From Spisula solida (taxonomy: Eukaryota > Mollusca > Bivalvia > Venerida > Mactridae), in the NCBI GenBank assembly GCA_947247005.1, contig OX365948.1, positions 2,480,001 through 2,544,000 on the forward strand: DNA of 64,000 nucleotides, written 5' to 3'. Positions 37,601 to 49,600 of this stretch are shown here, piece by piece. The translations under genes were made by a program, and so were the position numbers. The notes below the pieces were generated by a model. The model saw only the letters and a program-made list of their open reading frames with translations. It was not told the DNA's origin and searched no databases. How positions within the stretch are numbered: the first letter of the stretch is position 1; each line of letters begins with the position of its first letter.

Positions 37601-40600
37601 GGGCCATCCTTACATACTGTTCATGAAACCCTACAAACTAGTCTTAATACAGTCAATGATTGGTGTCAGAGAAACTCAATGATACCAAATCCTCAAAAGA
37701 CTAAAGCAATGGTGATCTCTCCATCAAACAATATTTACAGACATTCCTTAAATAATGACCAGAAACTTCTGCTTCATGATCAAAGTATTGACTTTACTGA
37801 AGTTGAAAAAATATTAGGAGTCTACGTTGATCACAAGCTAAGCTGGAATACTCAAGTTGAACACATTCTAAAAAAATGTAATTCACTACTATACCTGCTT
37901 TTAAGAATAAAACAATTTCTTTCTACACATATGAGAAAAATATTTTTCAATGCCTACATTTTGCCACATCTTGATTACTGCTGCACAATATGGGGTAACT
38001 GTAGTGACACATTGACTGATAAACTATACAAGTTCCAGAAAAGAGCAGCACGAATAATTCTGGATAAACCCTATGACGCACCTTCTCACAATTTATTTCA
38101 AGAATTAAAATGGATGAAATTTCATGACCGCGTCATCTACAAAAAGGCAATTTTTGTATATAAATCTCTTAACAACATCTTTCCAGAATACATGTCAAAC
38201 CTGTTTAAAGAATCAGAAAACAGATCTTTAAGATCACACTCTAACAACACACTATATGTCCCAAAACCACGCCTTGAATTCTGTAGAAAATCACTAGCTT
38301 ATTCAGGACCAGTTATATGGAACAATATACCATTAAATATTCGGCAGTCAACTTCTCTTATAACCTTCAAAAGGTCTTACCTGTCATGGTTCTACTCTGA
38401 TTGACAAACCTAATGTGAATGTATTCTGAGATTTTGTTAATAATTTGACTATGTAACATAATATATTTGATACCATGTTGCATTTCTATGTAGACTATAG
38501 TTAGATTTTTATAACCTGTCGGAGGTCATCTTGCCTATATCACTTACAGGTACGTGCCTGAACTCTAATTGTCAATTGTAAATGACTCATATGAAAATTA
38601 CTGTTGTACATTGAACAACTATATCTGTTTCGACCTCAGTGGCCAATGTAATAAATATTCAATGGCAAAGTACCTGCAACAGGTTGAATAACTCGCCCTA
38701 TAATATTGTTATATTTTGTTGTTGTACTTCTGACTGTTTATTGTTTATGTCATACGATTTATGTACACATGTTTTTGCATAGAGGCTCACAGGGAAGACT
38801 GGGCTTGCCCAACTGTGTCGCCTCTTAAAATAAAGTCGTTATTATTATTATTATTATTATTATTTAACTTGTTAATGGGTGGCACAGTGGCCGAGTGGAT
38901 TATGAATTTGGTCCCTGGTTCGATTCTTGGTTGGTGCTTTCCCATGGGCAAGTTTAAGAACTAAGGAGTCTATATTTAATTTACAAGAGCTAGGTTTTTC
39001 TTATAAAGGTCATTAGTCAATGTGGCAGAGAAAAATGAATGGCCACACACTTAGGACTGTCTTAGTGGAACATAAACATACAACAAACAAACAATGTGTT
39101 TGCAAATAGATAACATTGACATGTTATACATTGAGCATTCTATATGATCTGTATACCTGTATATTTTATGGAGATTGTTATTTATTTTATTGTAGATGTT
39201 TATTGCGCTGCCCTTGATAGCTGTGTAGAAACTGGACTGGTTCCCTACCTTCTAAAGTTAAAAAATCAATCAGAAGATAACTCTGTAGAACCAGTCTATA
39301 TGTGTAAGATGGTGCGCTTTGCCATTGATATTTGTTCAGCTCTCTGTCATATTCATAACTTGAAGGTAGGCTTTATTAATTTTATGCAACTGTAAATCAT
39401 TTCTTTCTGTTGAAAATCAGAAATTTAAAGTTGAAGATGTTAAATTCCGTGGATTTTGGTAAAATTGCAATTTTGTGCGGACATAAATTTGTGTATAACA
39501 AAAAGGTGTTTTATTTAAAACAACAATAAAGTCATCAAGGAAAAGGTACAATTGAATTAGGTAGCATCACATTTAAAAGGGTGTATAAAACTATAATATC
39601 AGTATCACTGTGTGTTATATTAATTATAACACAATGGTTTCCTTTTTGACTAGTAATAACGACGTCAACGTAATTCAATTCGAGGCTCCGCCTATGTGTC
39701 AACGTTGTAAACATCGTATTTTTAAAATTAAATAACTAAACTTTTTGATATGTTTTTTTATATATTTTTACTTGCAATAAACAGAAAAGAGAATGATCCT
39801 TTGAAATAAATCGGGTATCTCTCGAATTTATATTTATACCGCTATGTTCGGTTAATTGAAAAAGATACGATCTTGACTTTCGCGTAAAAAAATCTCGAAA
39901 TGAAAAAGAGGACGAAAAACCCGTAGTGTAAATATTGGGTTTATACTCCGAAGGGAAGAGGTTTTTGGTATGACGTCACCATAAATTGAGCAAACAAGAT
40001 GTCTGAAAGGTTAGTTGTCAAAATCTGGTAACATTTTATTTTTTTCATTTTTGCACTTAGACGACTCAATTTTGAGCGATTTTCATCGCTCGATATTATG
40101 AAAAATACGCCTTTGCAATAAATTGCAACGTATTCTGTGGATAATACAAGGCCTTCTGAACAGATTCATGCCATTTTTGTTGCATTGTGAGATGCCGCGA
40201 GTTGCCGCGAACAGTTTCAATAAAGTGGGTGGAGTAGAGCATCTGCACCGGAAAGTAAACAAATAAATGTCTCTAATTCGGATATGCTCGAGTTCGGATG
40301 TAATTTTTATCAATCATGATTTATGGAGTTTAAATAAATTGACAATTCCATTGTCATTAATCATGCATGTAAGTAATTTGCAGATTATTGTCAATTGCAG
40401 CATTTTCAGAAAATTGTATTGCAATTTACCTGAGAATGATTGGATAGATCTATAAATTTCTGCTTCATTACATATACTGGTCATTAGAGGACCTATACTT
40501 GTGCTTAACTGATTTTAGCAAACTATTGGGCTATCAAATAGATTTGAAGGAACTATGATGCCAAGTTAATTTACCATGAGAAGAATTTACTATAATTTTC

Positions 40601-43600
40601 CACAATGCATGAAAGCCATGATGGCCTGACAGGTTATCTTTTAATTTCACATTTTCATGGCCCGATGCATTTTTCCATGGCATTGGCCTACGGACCACCG
40701 TTAATTTCGCAAACTGCTATATGGGTTTCTTTGTATGTCTGTCGGTCTGTCCCGTAGAGGTTTTGTCCGAATAATTTCAATTCTTTTTTTTTAATTTCAT
40801 GTTTTCATGGCCCAATGCATTTTTCCATGGCGTTGGCCATCGGGCCACCGTTAATGTCTCAAACTGCTCAGCTATATTTATTTATTTATGTCTGTCGGTC
40901 TGTCCCGTAGAGGTTTGACCAAATAATTTCAATTCAAGAACAGATTTGGCCAATGGTCGATAAACTTTATATAGAAGTGGTCATCAATAGATGGCCTCTA
41001 TTGAATTCGAGGTCAGTAGGTCAAAAGTCATAAATTATAACTCACTCATTGTGATATAAATAAACCAAATGGTATCTGTTAAATACCTGACTAACTGTTG
41101 TGCCCTATTGTTCCAATTTTGCATGGAGGTTGTGGTAACATATTCAACAGTAGATGACCCTTATTGATTTAGTAGGACGAAGGTCACTCCAACCTTTAAC
41201 AAGAATATGTAGACCCAATAGATCTACCTGACGAAAACAAGAACGGTCGGGACCGGGTTCTTCAAACTTTATAGCTATGTTGGTCACCATTAGTAGCTGA
41301 CCCCTATTTGATTTTGAAGTCAAGGTTGCCTTTGAAGCATACATGTTTTTGTTAATAACAATGTAGATCTTTCCAGATACAAATGTACATGTATAAGATC
41401 TACTAGTACTAGTAGGCCTACATGGTTTTGACAAAGTCAAGACAATGGTTATATTTTGAACAATGTGTTTTTAATATGATTAGGAATTCTTTTTAATTTT
41501 ATAAAAACATTTTGTAGTTTTATACATAATATATTTTTATGTAATATACATTTACAGTGAAACCAACGCATCAACAACTACTAGTAAAAGCTCAAGTTAT
41601 TGCAACTATGGGGGACCAGTGTTTCATGCATGGACACCAATAAGCCAATGCTACCCTGAGGTATGTATATCATAAAGTCACTGTATTCCGCCTTTTCACA
41701 ATTATGTGAAAATAACCTGGCCGGTGTTAAACGTCACTGGTACATAATGAATTGAGCATTTGGGTGTTACTGTGTATGACACCATTGAATTTAGTGTACA
41801 AATGACAGTATCCTAGGAGAGTCCCGTGAACGTTTGTTGAAGAACGAAAATGACAATCATTTTCAAGTTTATCCAACACAAAGAGTCATGACAGTGACAG
41901 TGTCTGGGTAAAGGTTTGGAAAAACGCCTTGAAAGTATAAATTTTATCTTGACGAAGTCCTTGAATTGGTGTGTGAAACATGTCTCAATTCATATCTTGC
42001 AGTGATGACTGAGAGGTAGGACAGTCACCCTGTTTGCTTAGTTGGTAGAACACCATACTAGTACAATCATGAATGTACTTGTGTTTTGAGGGTGTCATGG
42101 TTTCAAGCCTCAGAACAAACTTTAGATCACTTTTCATCATCGCACTTGTATAGCGATGTGGTGTCATGCTTTAAAATGACAATGCGATATGACAATGTGA
42201 TATGTTATATATGCGAAAACGCAATACAACATTGGAATATCATATCTCACTGTCGTGCTCAGTGAGCAATGTCATGTCGCTAAAATGTCAACAAAGCACA
42301 GCCCTAATTCTGTCAGGAATAACTCTGACACTCTTTTTATTACAGGACTTCAAGCAGAAAGAACTAACTATATATACTGAGTATATAGTAAAATAAAGAA
42401 GAGAACATAGACTTACTGTATTTTACTGGTAGAATGATGTGTGACAGTGTGTGATGTAATGTTTAACCATGGAAAAGAATTGATCCACTTACATCTTTAC
42501 ACTCAAAACAAGATTATGGATAAAATGGTAATACATATTTCTAGTATCTGGTTCATGTCCTTTTCTTCATTAACATGTACACAGTAAACCTCTCAGAGAA
42601 ACCCTCTGTAGAGCAACATTCGAACAACCTCTATAACAACACCTTCAACAACTTTAACAACATTTCTCCTTGCTGATATTAACTCTAAATTTAACCTCTG
42701 CAGAGAAACAACCTATGTAAAAAGCACTGATAATTTGACATGAGTCTGACCTTTATGCATGAATATATTACAAGGTTCTTGCGTTGAATATATAAATTTC
42801 CGCGAGCAAATCGTGCAATATCCGTCCTTTAGATTTGTGTTGATGTTACACCTAGAGCGTATACGTGATACTGCCAGCTTATAAATATAGACAATATATC
42901 AGCTGTTAAATTATACTAATTAAAGGTTGAGGGTCACGTCAAATTCTCTGGACTATATAAAGGTTAATATTTGCAGCTCACTAAGGGTGTTGGTCTACAG
43001 AGGTTGTACTATATACATGTAGTTGTTAATGCATATATTCCATATAATGCTTAAAACATTGAAAAACATGAAAATATAGTCAAATTGAAATACATGTAAT
43101 ATTTTGCCATTTCTAGTTGTCTGCTGAGCATTGAATGAATCATTAGTAAATAAATACAATCCAGGTACACTTATTTAGTTTTAAAATAGTAGCATGTATA
43201 ATCAAACATAGTGCATTATACAATAATTGTAGGCTACATGTAAATTTCAACACTTTTGGTTTTATTTATCAATGTGCAGAAATTGTGAATTGTTTTATGT
43301 ATATTTCAGGTAGTATTTGAACTGCTGGTGCATTGAATCCACATAGAAAATATATAGTGTCCTGAAGAAGCAAGATGGTTGTTCACAGAACACTGGTGCT
43401 AGATTATTTTTGTGACCAGGATAGAAATTTAGAGATTCCAGATTCCAAGCATTCTTGTACCCCCTTACACAAATAAACAGTGAACTATGTGTTAAGAATG
43501 ACAACCTGCCAAGAAAGACCACCAATATAAAATACATGCCTTAATAAAGACCAAGCATTTCTCTCACACAAACAAAAATTAAAATGGGTTATTAATTGCT

Positions 43601-46600
43601 CTCAATGGATTATAGAGATTTATCAGTGAAAATAACTGAAATTATCATTTTGTTATTTTGACTGTTTTAGAAACCATCTATTAACAGTGGATTTGTTTAT
43701 TTTATAGAAGCCTAACATGCTTTTTGCATATATTACAGAACATTTTGCATAGTACATGTATTATATTGTTACTCTTAAGTATCATGTACACATTAAATAC
43801 TATTTTCTCATTAATTTTATTCATTTCAAATTTTCTAGATATTGTGATTATCATATTTTGTCAATGATATCTTATAAATTGTATCCAAACAGTGAACTCT
43901 CGTTTTAGCCAATCTCATAATTAATATTTTGTTATAACCGCAATATGAAGACCTACTCAATGAGATCATACTTCAAGGATGGTATGACTATAAGGTTCCA
44001 TTGTATAACACAAACTTAACTCTATGTGAAGACATTCTTCACTAAAGTAGAATTATGGTAATTTTTTTTGTCTGATTTTATTGTAATTGCTAAAATATTT
44101 ATTTTTTCTTGAAAAAGGGATGTGGGAATATCATTTCAGGTGTTGATGTGAACTTATTTCCTTTATTTCATAGAAAATGATGGTCAAGGGGATATCACTG
44201 ATAAAACTGTGTTTCTTGCATGTATTTTCAAACTTAAGTTTTAAAGGTTACACCATTCAATATGCCTACTCAAGCAACTGACTGGTTATACATGTATTGT
44301 GTGAATCGACTGTTTCAATATGCTGGCTGAAGCAAATGACTGGTTATGCATGATGAACCGACTGGTTTAATATGCCGACTAAAGCAACCGACTGGTTTTG
44401 TATCATGAACTGACTTGTTAAACCGTTCAATATGCCTACTCAAGCAAATGACTGGTTATACATTATGAACCGACTGGTTTAATATGCCGACTAAAGCAAC
44501 TGACTGGTTATGTATTATGAACTGACTGGTTTAAATATGCTGACTAAAGCAACTAACTGGTTATGTATCATGAACCGACTTGTTCAATATGCTGACTCCA
44601 GCATCTGACTAGTTATCTATATAGGCTATATTCAAGCAATTGTCTGGTTTAGAATGTCCACTCAATAAATTGACTGGTTTAATATCATGAACTGACTGGT
44701 TTTATATGTTGACTCAATGCAACCGACTGGTTTAGTTTGCAACTCAAGCTTCTGATTGGCATGGTATGTCGCCTCAATTGTCTGACTGGTTCAATCCGAT
44801 GAAATAACTGGTTTAATGTGTTAATTTCAGCCACTGACTGGTTTTGTTTAGAATGGTTTAGAATGTCAATTCGATGAACTGACTGGTTTCGTATGTCGAA
44901 TCGATGAACTGACTGGTTTCGTATGTCGACTCGATGAACTGACTGGTTTCGTATGTCGACTAGATAAACTGACTGGTTTTGTGTGTCGACTCAATAAACT
45001 GACTGGTTTTGCATGTCAACTCGATGAACTGACTGGTTTCATATGTCTACTCAATAAACTGACTGGTTTCGTTTTGACTCGATGAACTGACTGGTTTCCT
45101 ATGTCAACTCAATAAACTGACTGGTTTTGCATGTCAACTCGATGAACTGACTGGTTTCATATGTCGACTCAATAAACTGACTGGTTTCGTTTTGACTTGA
45201 TGAACTGACAGGTTTCGTATGTCGACTCGATGGACTGACTGGTTTCGTTAGCTGACTAAATGAATAGACTGGTTTAGAATGATGAAGTTATGTTTCATAA
45301 TTATGTAAAATTTCAAACACATGTCATATGTATGTGTTATATATTCCTTGTGTACAGGCCTTTGACAAGTTTTGCGCAATAAACTTTGAAACTTTTAGTC
45401 ACTGCTTTATTTTGCTGACTCAAGCAATTGACTGATATAGTACACTGGCTTGAGCAACTGACTGGTTTAGTATGTTGTATTAATATGTGGGTTATCTACC
45501 ATCTAGTAGGCCATTCTACATAGCCTGGTACAATTAGTCATGTCTCTTTTATATGGTAGATTACAGCTGTAGGCCTACATGGATGTGTTTGGTACTAGGC
45601 TACGGAAACCTGTTGGTGTCATGTTAAATGTCAATCTACTACAACACACTACTGTAGGAATTTTGATAAAACATTGCGACTGCGATACAAAACGCAACGA
45701 CGATGGACAACAATGTTATATGACTGAAACATGGTCAGAAATGTGTGCAGCCAGACTAGGGCTCAAACCCAGGACCTTTCACTTACACACTACTACATGA
45801 TTTTCGTAGGTTAGTGATGTGGATGAAGTAAAAGTTTATCCAGCTTGGCAGCGGAAATTATCAGATTCGCCTACTGTTCCACCGATAAACTCCGCCTTGC
45901 CAGATAAACATTTTGATCCAAAACAGTAACTTATTATTCTCTATTTAGCTGTTAGAACTGCAACACTTGACAGTTTTAGTAGTAATAAAATTATACCACG
46001 TCCACAGCAATCACCCATTTCAGACTTCGCCTTTTCGGTAACCATAGAAACTTCAACATCGAATAATTTTTTTAACCATTGGAGATAAAGATTTCATTAC
46101 AACTGCAATGGTCAGCATTTGAAAACATCTTTCCATTGATATGCAACACTTAACAGTTTTAGTAGTAATAAAATTATATCACATTCATGGCAGTGAACAC
46201 CATTTCAGACATTGCCTTTTCGGTAACCATAGAAACTTCAACATGGAATAACTTTTTAACCGTTAAAGATAAAGACCTCATTTAAACTGCAATGGTCAGC
46301 ATTTGAAAACATCTTTCCATTGATATGCTACACTTAACAGTTTTAGTAGTAATAAAATTATATCACATTCATGGCAGTAAACACCATTTCAGACATTGCC
46401 TTTTCGGTAACCATAGAAACTTCAAAATGGAATAACTGTTTAACCATTGGAGATAAATTCTCCATTTCAACTGCAATGGTCAGCATTTGAAAACATCTTT
46501 CCATTGATATGCAACACTTAACAGTTTTAGTAGTAATAAAATTATATCACATTCATGGCAGTAAACACCATTTCAGACATTGCCTTTTCGGTAACCATAG

Positions 46601-49600
46601 AAACTTCAAAATGGAATAACTGTTTAACCATTGGAGATAAATTCTCCATTTCAACTGCAACGGTCAGCATATGAAAACATCTTTCCATTGATATGCTACA
46701 CTTGGCAGTGTTATTAGTAATAAAAGTATTTTACACCCATGGCAGTAAACTCCATATTTGACTTCACCTTTTCGGTAACCATAGAAACTTCAACATGAAA
46801 TAACTTTTTAACCGTTAAAGATAAAGACCTCATTTAAACTGCAATGGTCAGCATTTGAAAACATCTTTCCATTGATATGCTACACTTAACAGTTTTAGTA
46901 GTAATAAAATTATATCACATTCATGGCAGTAAACACCATTTCAGACATTGCCTTTTCGGTAACCATAGAAACTTCAACATGGAATAACTTTTTGACCATT
47001 AAAGATAAAGACCTCATTTAAACTGCAATGGCATGCATTTGAAAACATCTTTCCATTGACGTATAACATGTTGTAGTTTAATTGAATGAAAAAAATGACC
47101 TGTCCTTGCTACTAGTAACTTTGAACTGACAGTCAATAATTTATTTTATCATAAATTATTTATTCTAATGGAACTCTTTGATTGGCTCCACATTTATTAC
47201 AGATACTACACCGAATGGTTCAAGCTAAACATGTGTATTTAACAGACTCATTGGTAGCAAAACTTGGTGATTTTCATTGGGCAGAACATGAAGATGAAAC
47301 AATGGTAAAGAAGATAGTACATAATTTTTATGTTACTTAAGTTTAATACACTTGTTACTATATATAGTAATAAAAATGAGCCTATTTGCGGCTGATTATG
47401 GCCATCATGAGCTTGATTATCAACTATCCGCCCAGTCCTCAATCTCATAATTTTAATCGGAACGTTATGTTATCCCTGTAAACATGATGTCACATTGGAG
47501 CCTAAATGATGTCACATTGGAGCCTAAATGATGTCACATTGGAGCCTAAATGATGTCACATTGGAGCCTAAATGATGTTACATTGGAGCCTAAATGACGT
47601 CACATTGGAGCCTAAATAATGTTACATTGCTAATATGCAACTTCACAAGATTTCTTTGCCAAAATTATTTACTCTTAGCGCATTTTATTGGTAAAACCTT
47701 AGTGTATATCTACATCAGTAATATTTACGGTGTTTGTTCTCCATAGATATTATGAAATCGAACAATTATTAAAGACTTGAATACACTTCAGAGCCTGGCC
47801 GGAAGTTGATAATCCGCCCGGAATGAATAATCACCCTCGAACTGAAGGCCTTGAGGTGAATACTCATTTATCGGGCAGATTATCGCCTCCCTGCCCAGTT
47901 GTGTTGTGTATTAACCTCTAAATAAACCATTGTATTTATTGTTCCAAATACAGACCTAATTCCACATTGGAATACAGCAATTAGATCACATTTTCTATAT
48001 CATAAATGTTTGGTTTTATGAATCTCTATCATGCATGTATGATTTGTTGTATGCCAAAAGTAGCCAACGTCAATGATGTTAACTATTACCTTATTTGTAA
48101 TAGAAGTTTATGTTATATGTTTTCCTGTGATAGAGCACTTTTTCACTTGAATGGGTGTATGATACTAGTTAAAGGAATATCACCTGCAGTTGTGTTGATA
48201 TTTTGAGCTGTATTATCTCTCGTTGCTTGCACTATACCGCATCTCCCAGACCATTAGCATACTGTTAGATACTGTGTTGCACAAGCAACTCGAGGTAAAT
48301 TAAATATAAAAATCTTGCTGGTCTGTAAGATGGCATGTCAGTAGAGCAAATTGGATTGTTTTCGATCAATTATCTGAAAAAAAACAGCTTGGCATAGGTC
48401 CCTTTAACTTGGTATACAGGTTTTTCACAACCAATAGAGGTTTTTATTATGCACCAGTGGGATGGACTTACTTTCATAGCAAATGTTAGCTGAAGTACTG
48501 TTTGATTTAGAATCATTGTATGCAGGTTGATCCTGACCAGTAGAAGACCCTTAATGATTTATGGATCAGCAGGTCAAAGTCACTGCAATCTTTAATGTAA
48601 ATAATGGGAAATAACAAATTGGTTGCAAGTAGTGGCGGTTGTATGATCTTCATGTATAAATTGTTTATTCAGGTCAGACACTTGTTTACATAACATTGTG
48701 TACATAAACATGGCAATTACTCTTACTTATATCTTATTTTAATAGATATTATATATGAAATAGTATGTAGCTTAGTAAAGAATATATTGGTTTTCACTGC
48801 CTTTTCCTCCAATTAAAATGTTTAAAACAATAAAAATACAATGCTTTTGTATTGCAATAATAATAATAACTACTTTATTTAAAGTGGCAACACAGTAGGG
48901 TATACCTAGTCTTACCTGTGAGCCTCATATGTTCGTATAGAAGTGTCAGACCTGATTGAACAGACTATACATGTTCTTGGAAACATCTCTTGTTTATGTA
49001 TTTGTTAGAAATATTACATTATGTATTTTATATTCAGGGTGAACTTCCTACAGACAGTTACCCCTGGTTACCTATAGAAGTCTTGAACTATCACAGATTT
49101 TCTCCCTCTTCTGATATGTAAGATAATATTACAATTACTCAGGCTGACTTGATTACAATTGTTTTTGTTTGTTGAAAAATATTGTATTTAAAAAAATCTG
49201 GTTTTAAACAAAATGCCTCCTATAGCCTCGATAGCCTCAATAGCCTAGTGGTTGAGCCTCTGCTTTGAGTTTGGGAGGTCTTAGGGCAATGTTAATAGAT
49301 ACAGTAATGTTTCTAAAAAATATTTGTACATCATTGTCACATACAGCAACCAAAAGAATGCAGGGGCGTAACTTCCTATAGGCCATATAGGCCGCGGCCT
49401 ACACTTTTTTACAGAAACTCGAAAAAATGAAAATGCCAAAAATGCAATAAAAATCAATGGGGGTTAGGGGTACAGGAGTATATTCATCCCATCACAATGG
49501 CGAGTCGTAGTTGTTTTTGTTTTTAGTCTGAAAACGGCTTAGAATGCTTCTGCAGCGATATAGAAATTAAAAAATTTCCAGGGGAGCATGCCCCCGAATC

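Larger units (their letters stand above)
32741..38866 (+). mobile_element. Nearly full-length CR1/L2-like LINE, both ORFs open
   Basis: Non-LTR retrotransposon in intron 10, same strand as the host gene. Order: 5' UTR (start uncertain), ORF1 (32,931-35,351), ORF2 with APE endonuclease and reverse transcriptase (to 38,404), ~430-bp 3' UTR with a GGGCTTGCCC hairpin, and a TTA trinucleotide tail (38,837-38,863). Short tandem tails of this type are typical of CR1/L2-group elements. No frameshift or stop breaks either ORF, so the copy is young. Target duplications were not identified. Confidence 0.88.
39366..47202 (+). other. Receptor gene intron 11 (7.8 kb)
   Basis: Repeat-rich: a duplicated block (40,640-40,935), a tRNA-like relic (42,030-42,130), a MITE (42,731-42,955), a 30-bp minisatellite (44,260-45,290) and a ~183-bp satellite (45,960-47,060). 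Stretches 39,366-40,640, 40,936-42,030 and 42,956-44,260 show nothing I recognise. Confidence 0.5.
47305..49037 (+). other. Receptor gene intron 12
   Basis: Contains a 22-bp array (47,482-47,635) and a small foldback (47,802-47,884). The remainder is AT-rich with no feature. Confidence 0.5.

Noticed and set aside
38876..38960. Functional tRNA gene with A and B boxes
   Set aside because: The acceptor stem does not pair, the anticodon arm is absent, and a SINE body and tail follow; it is tRNA-derived.
41567..41660. Open segment between TTTACAG and GTATGT with frame ETNASTTTSKSSSYCNYGG
   Set aside because: It lies between kinase exons 11 and 12, which already join in phase and align without a gap; inserting it would break the kinase domain at the catalytic loop. 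Could be a cryptic exon.
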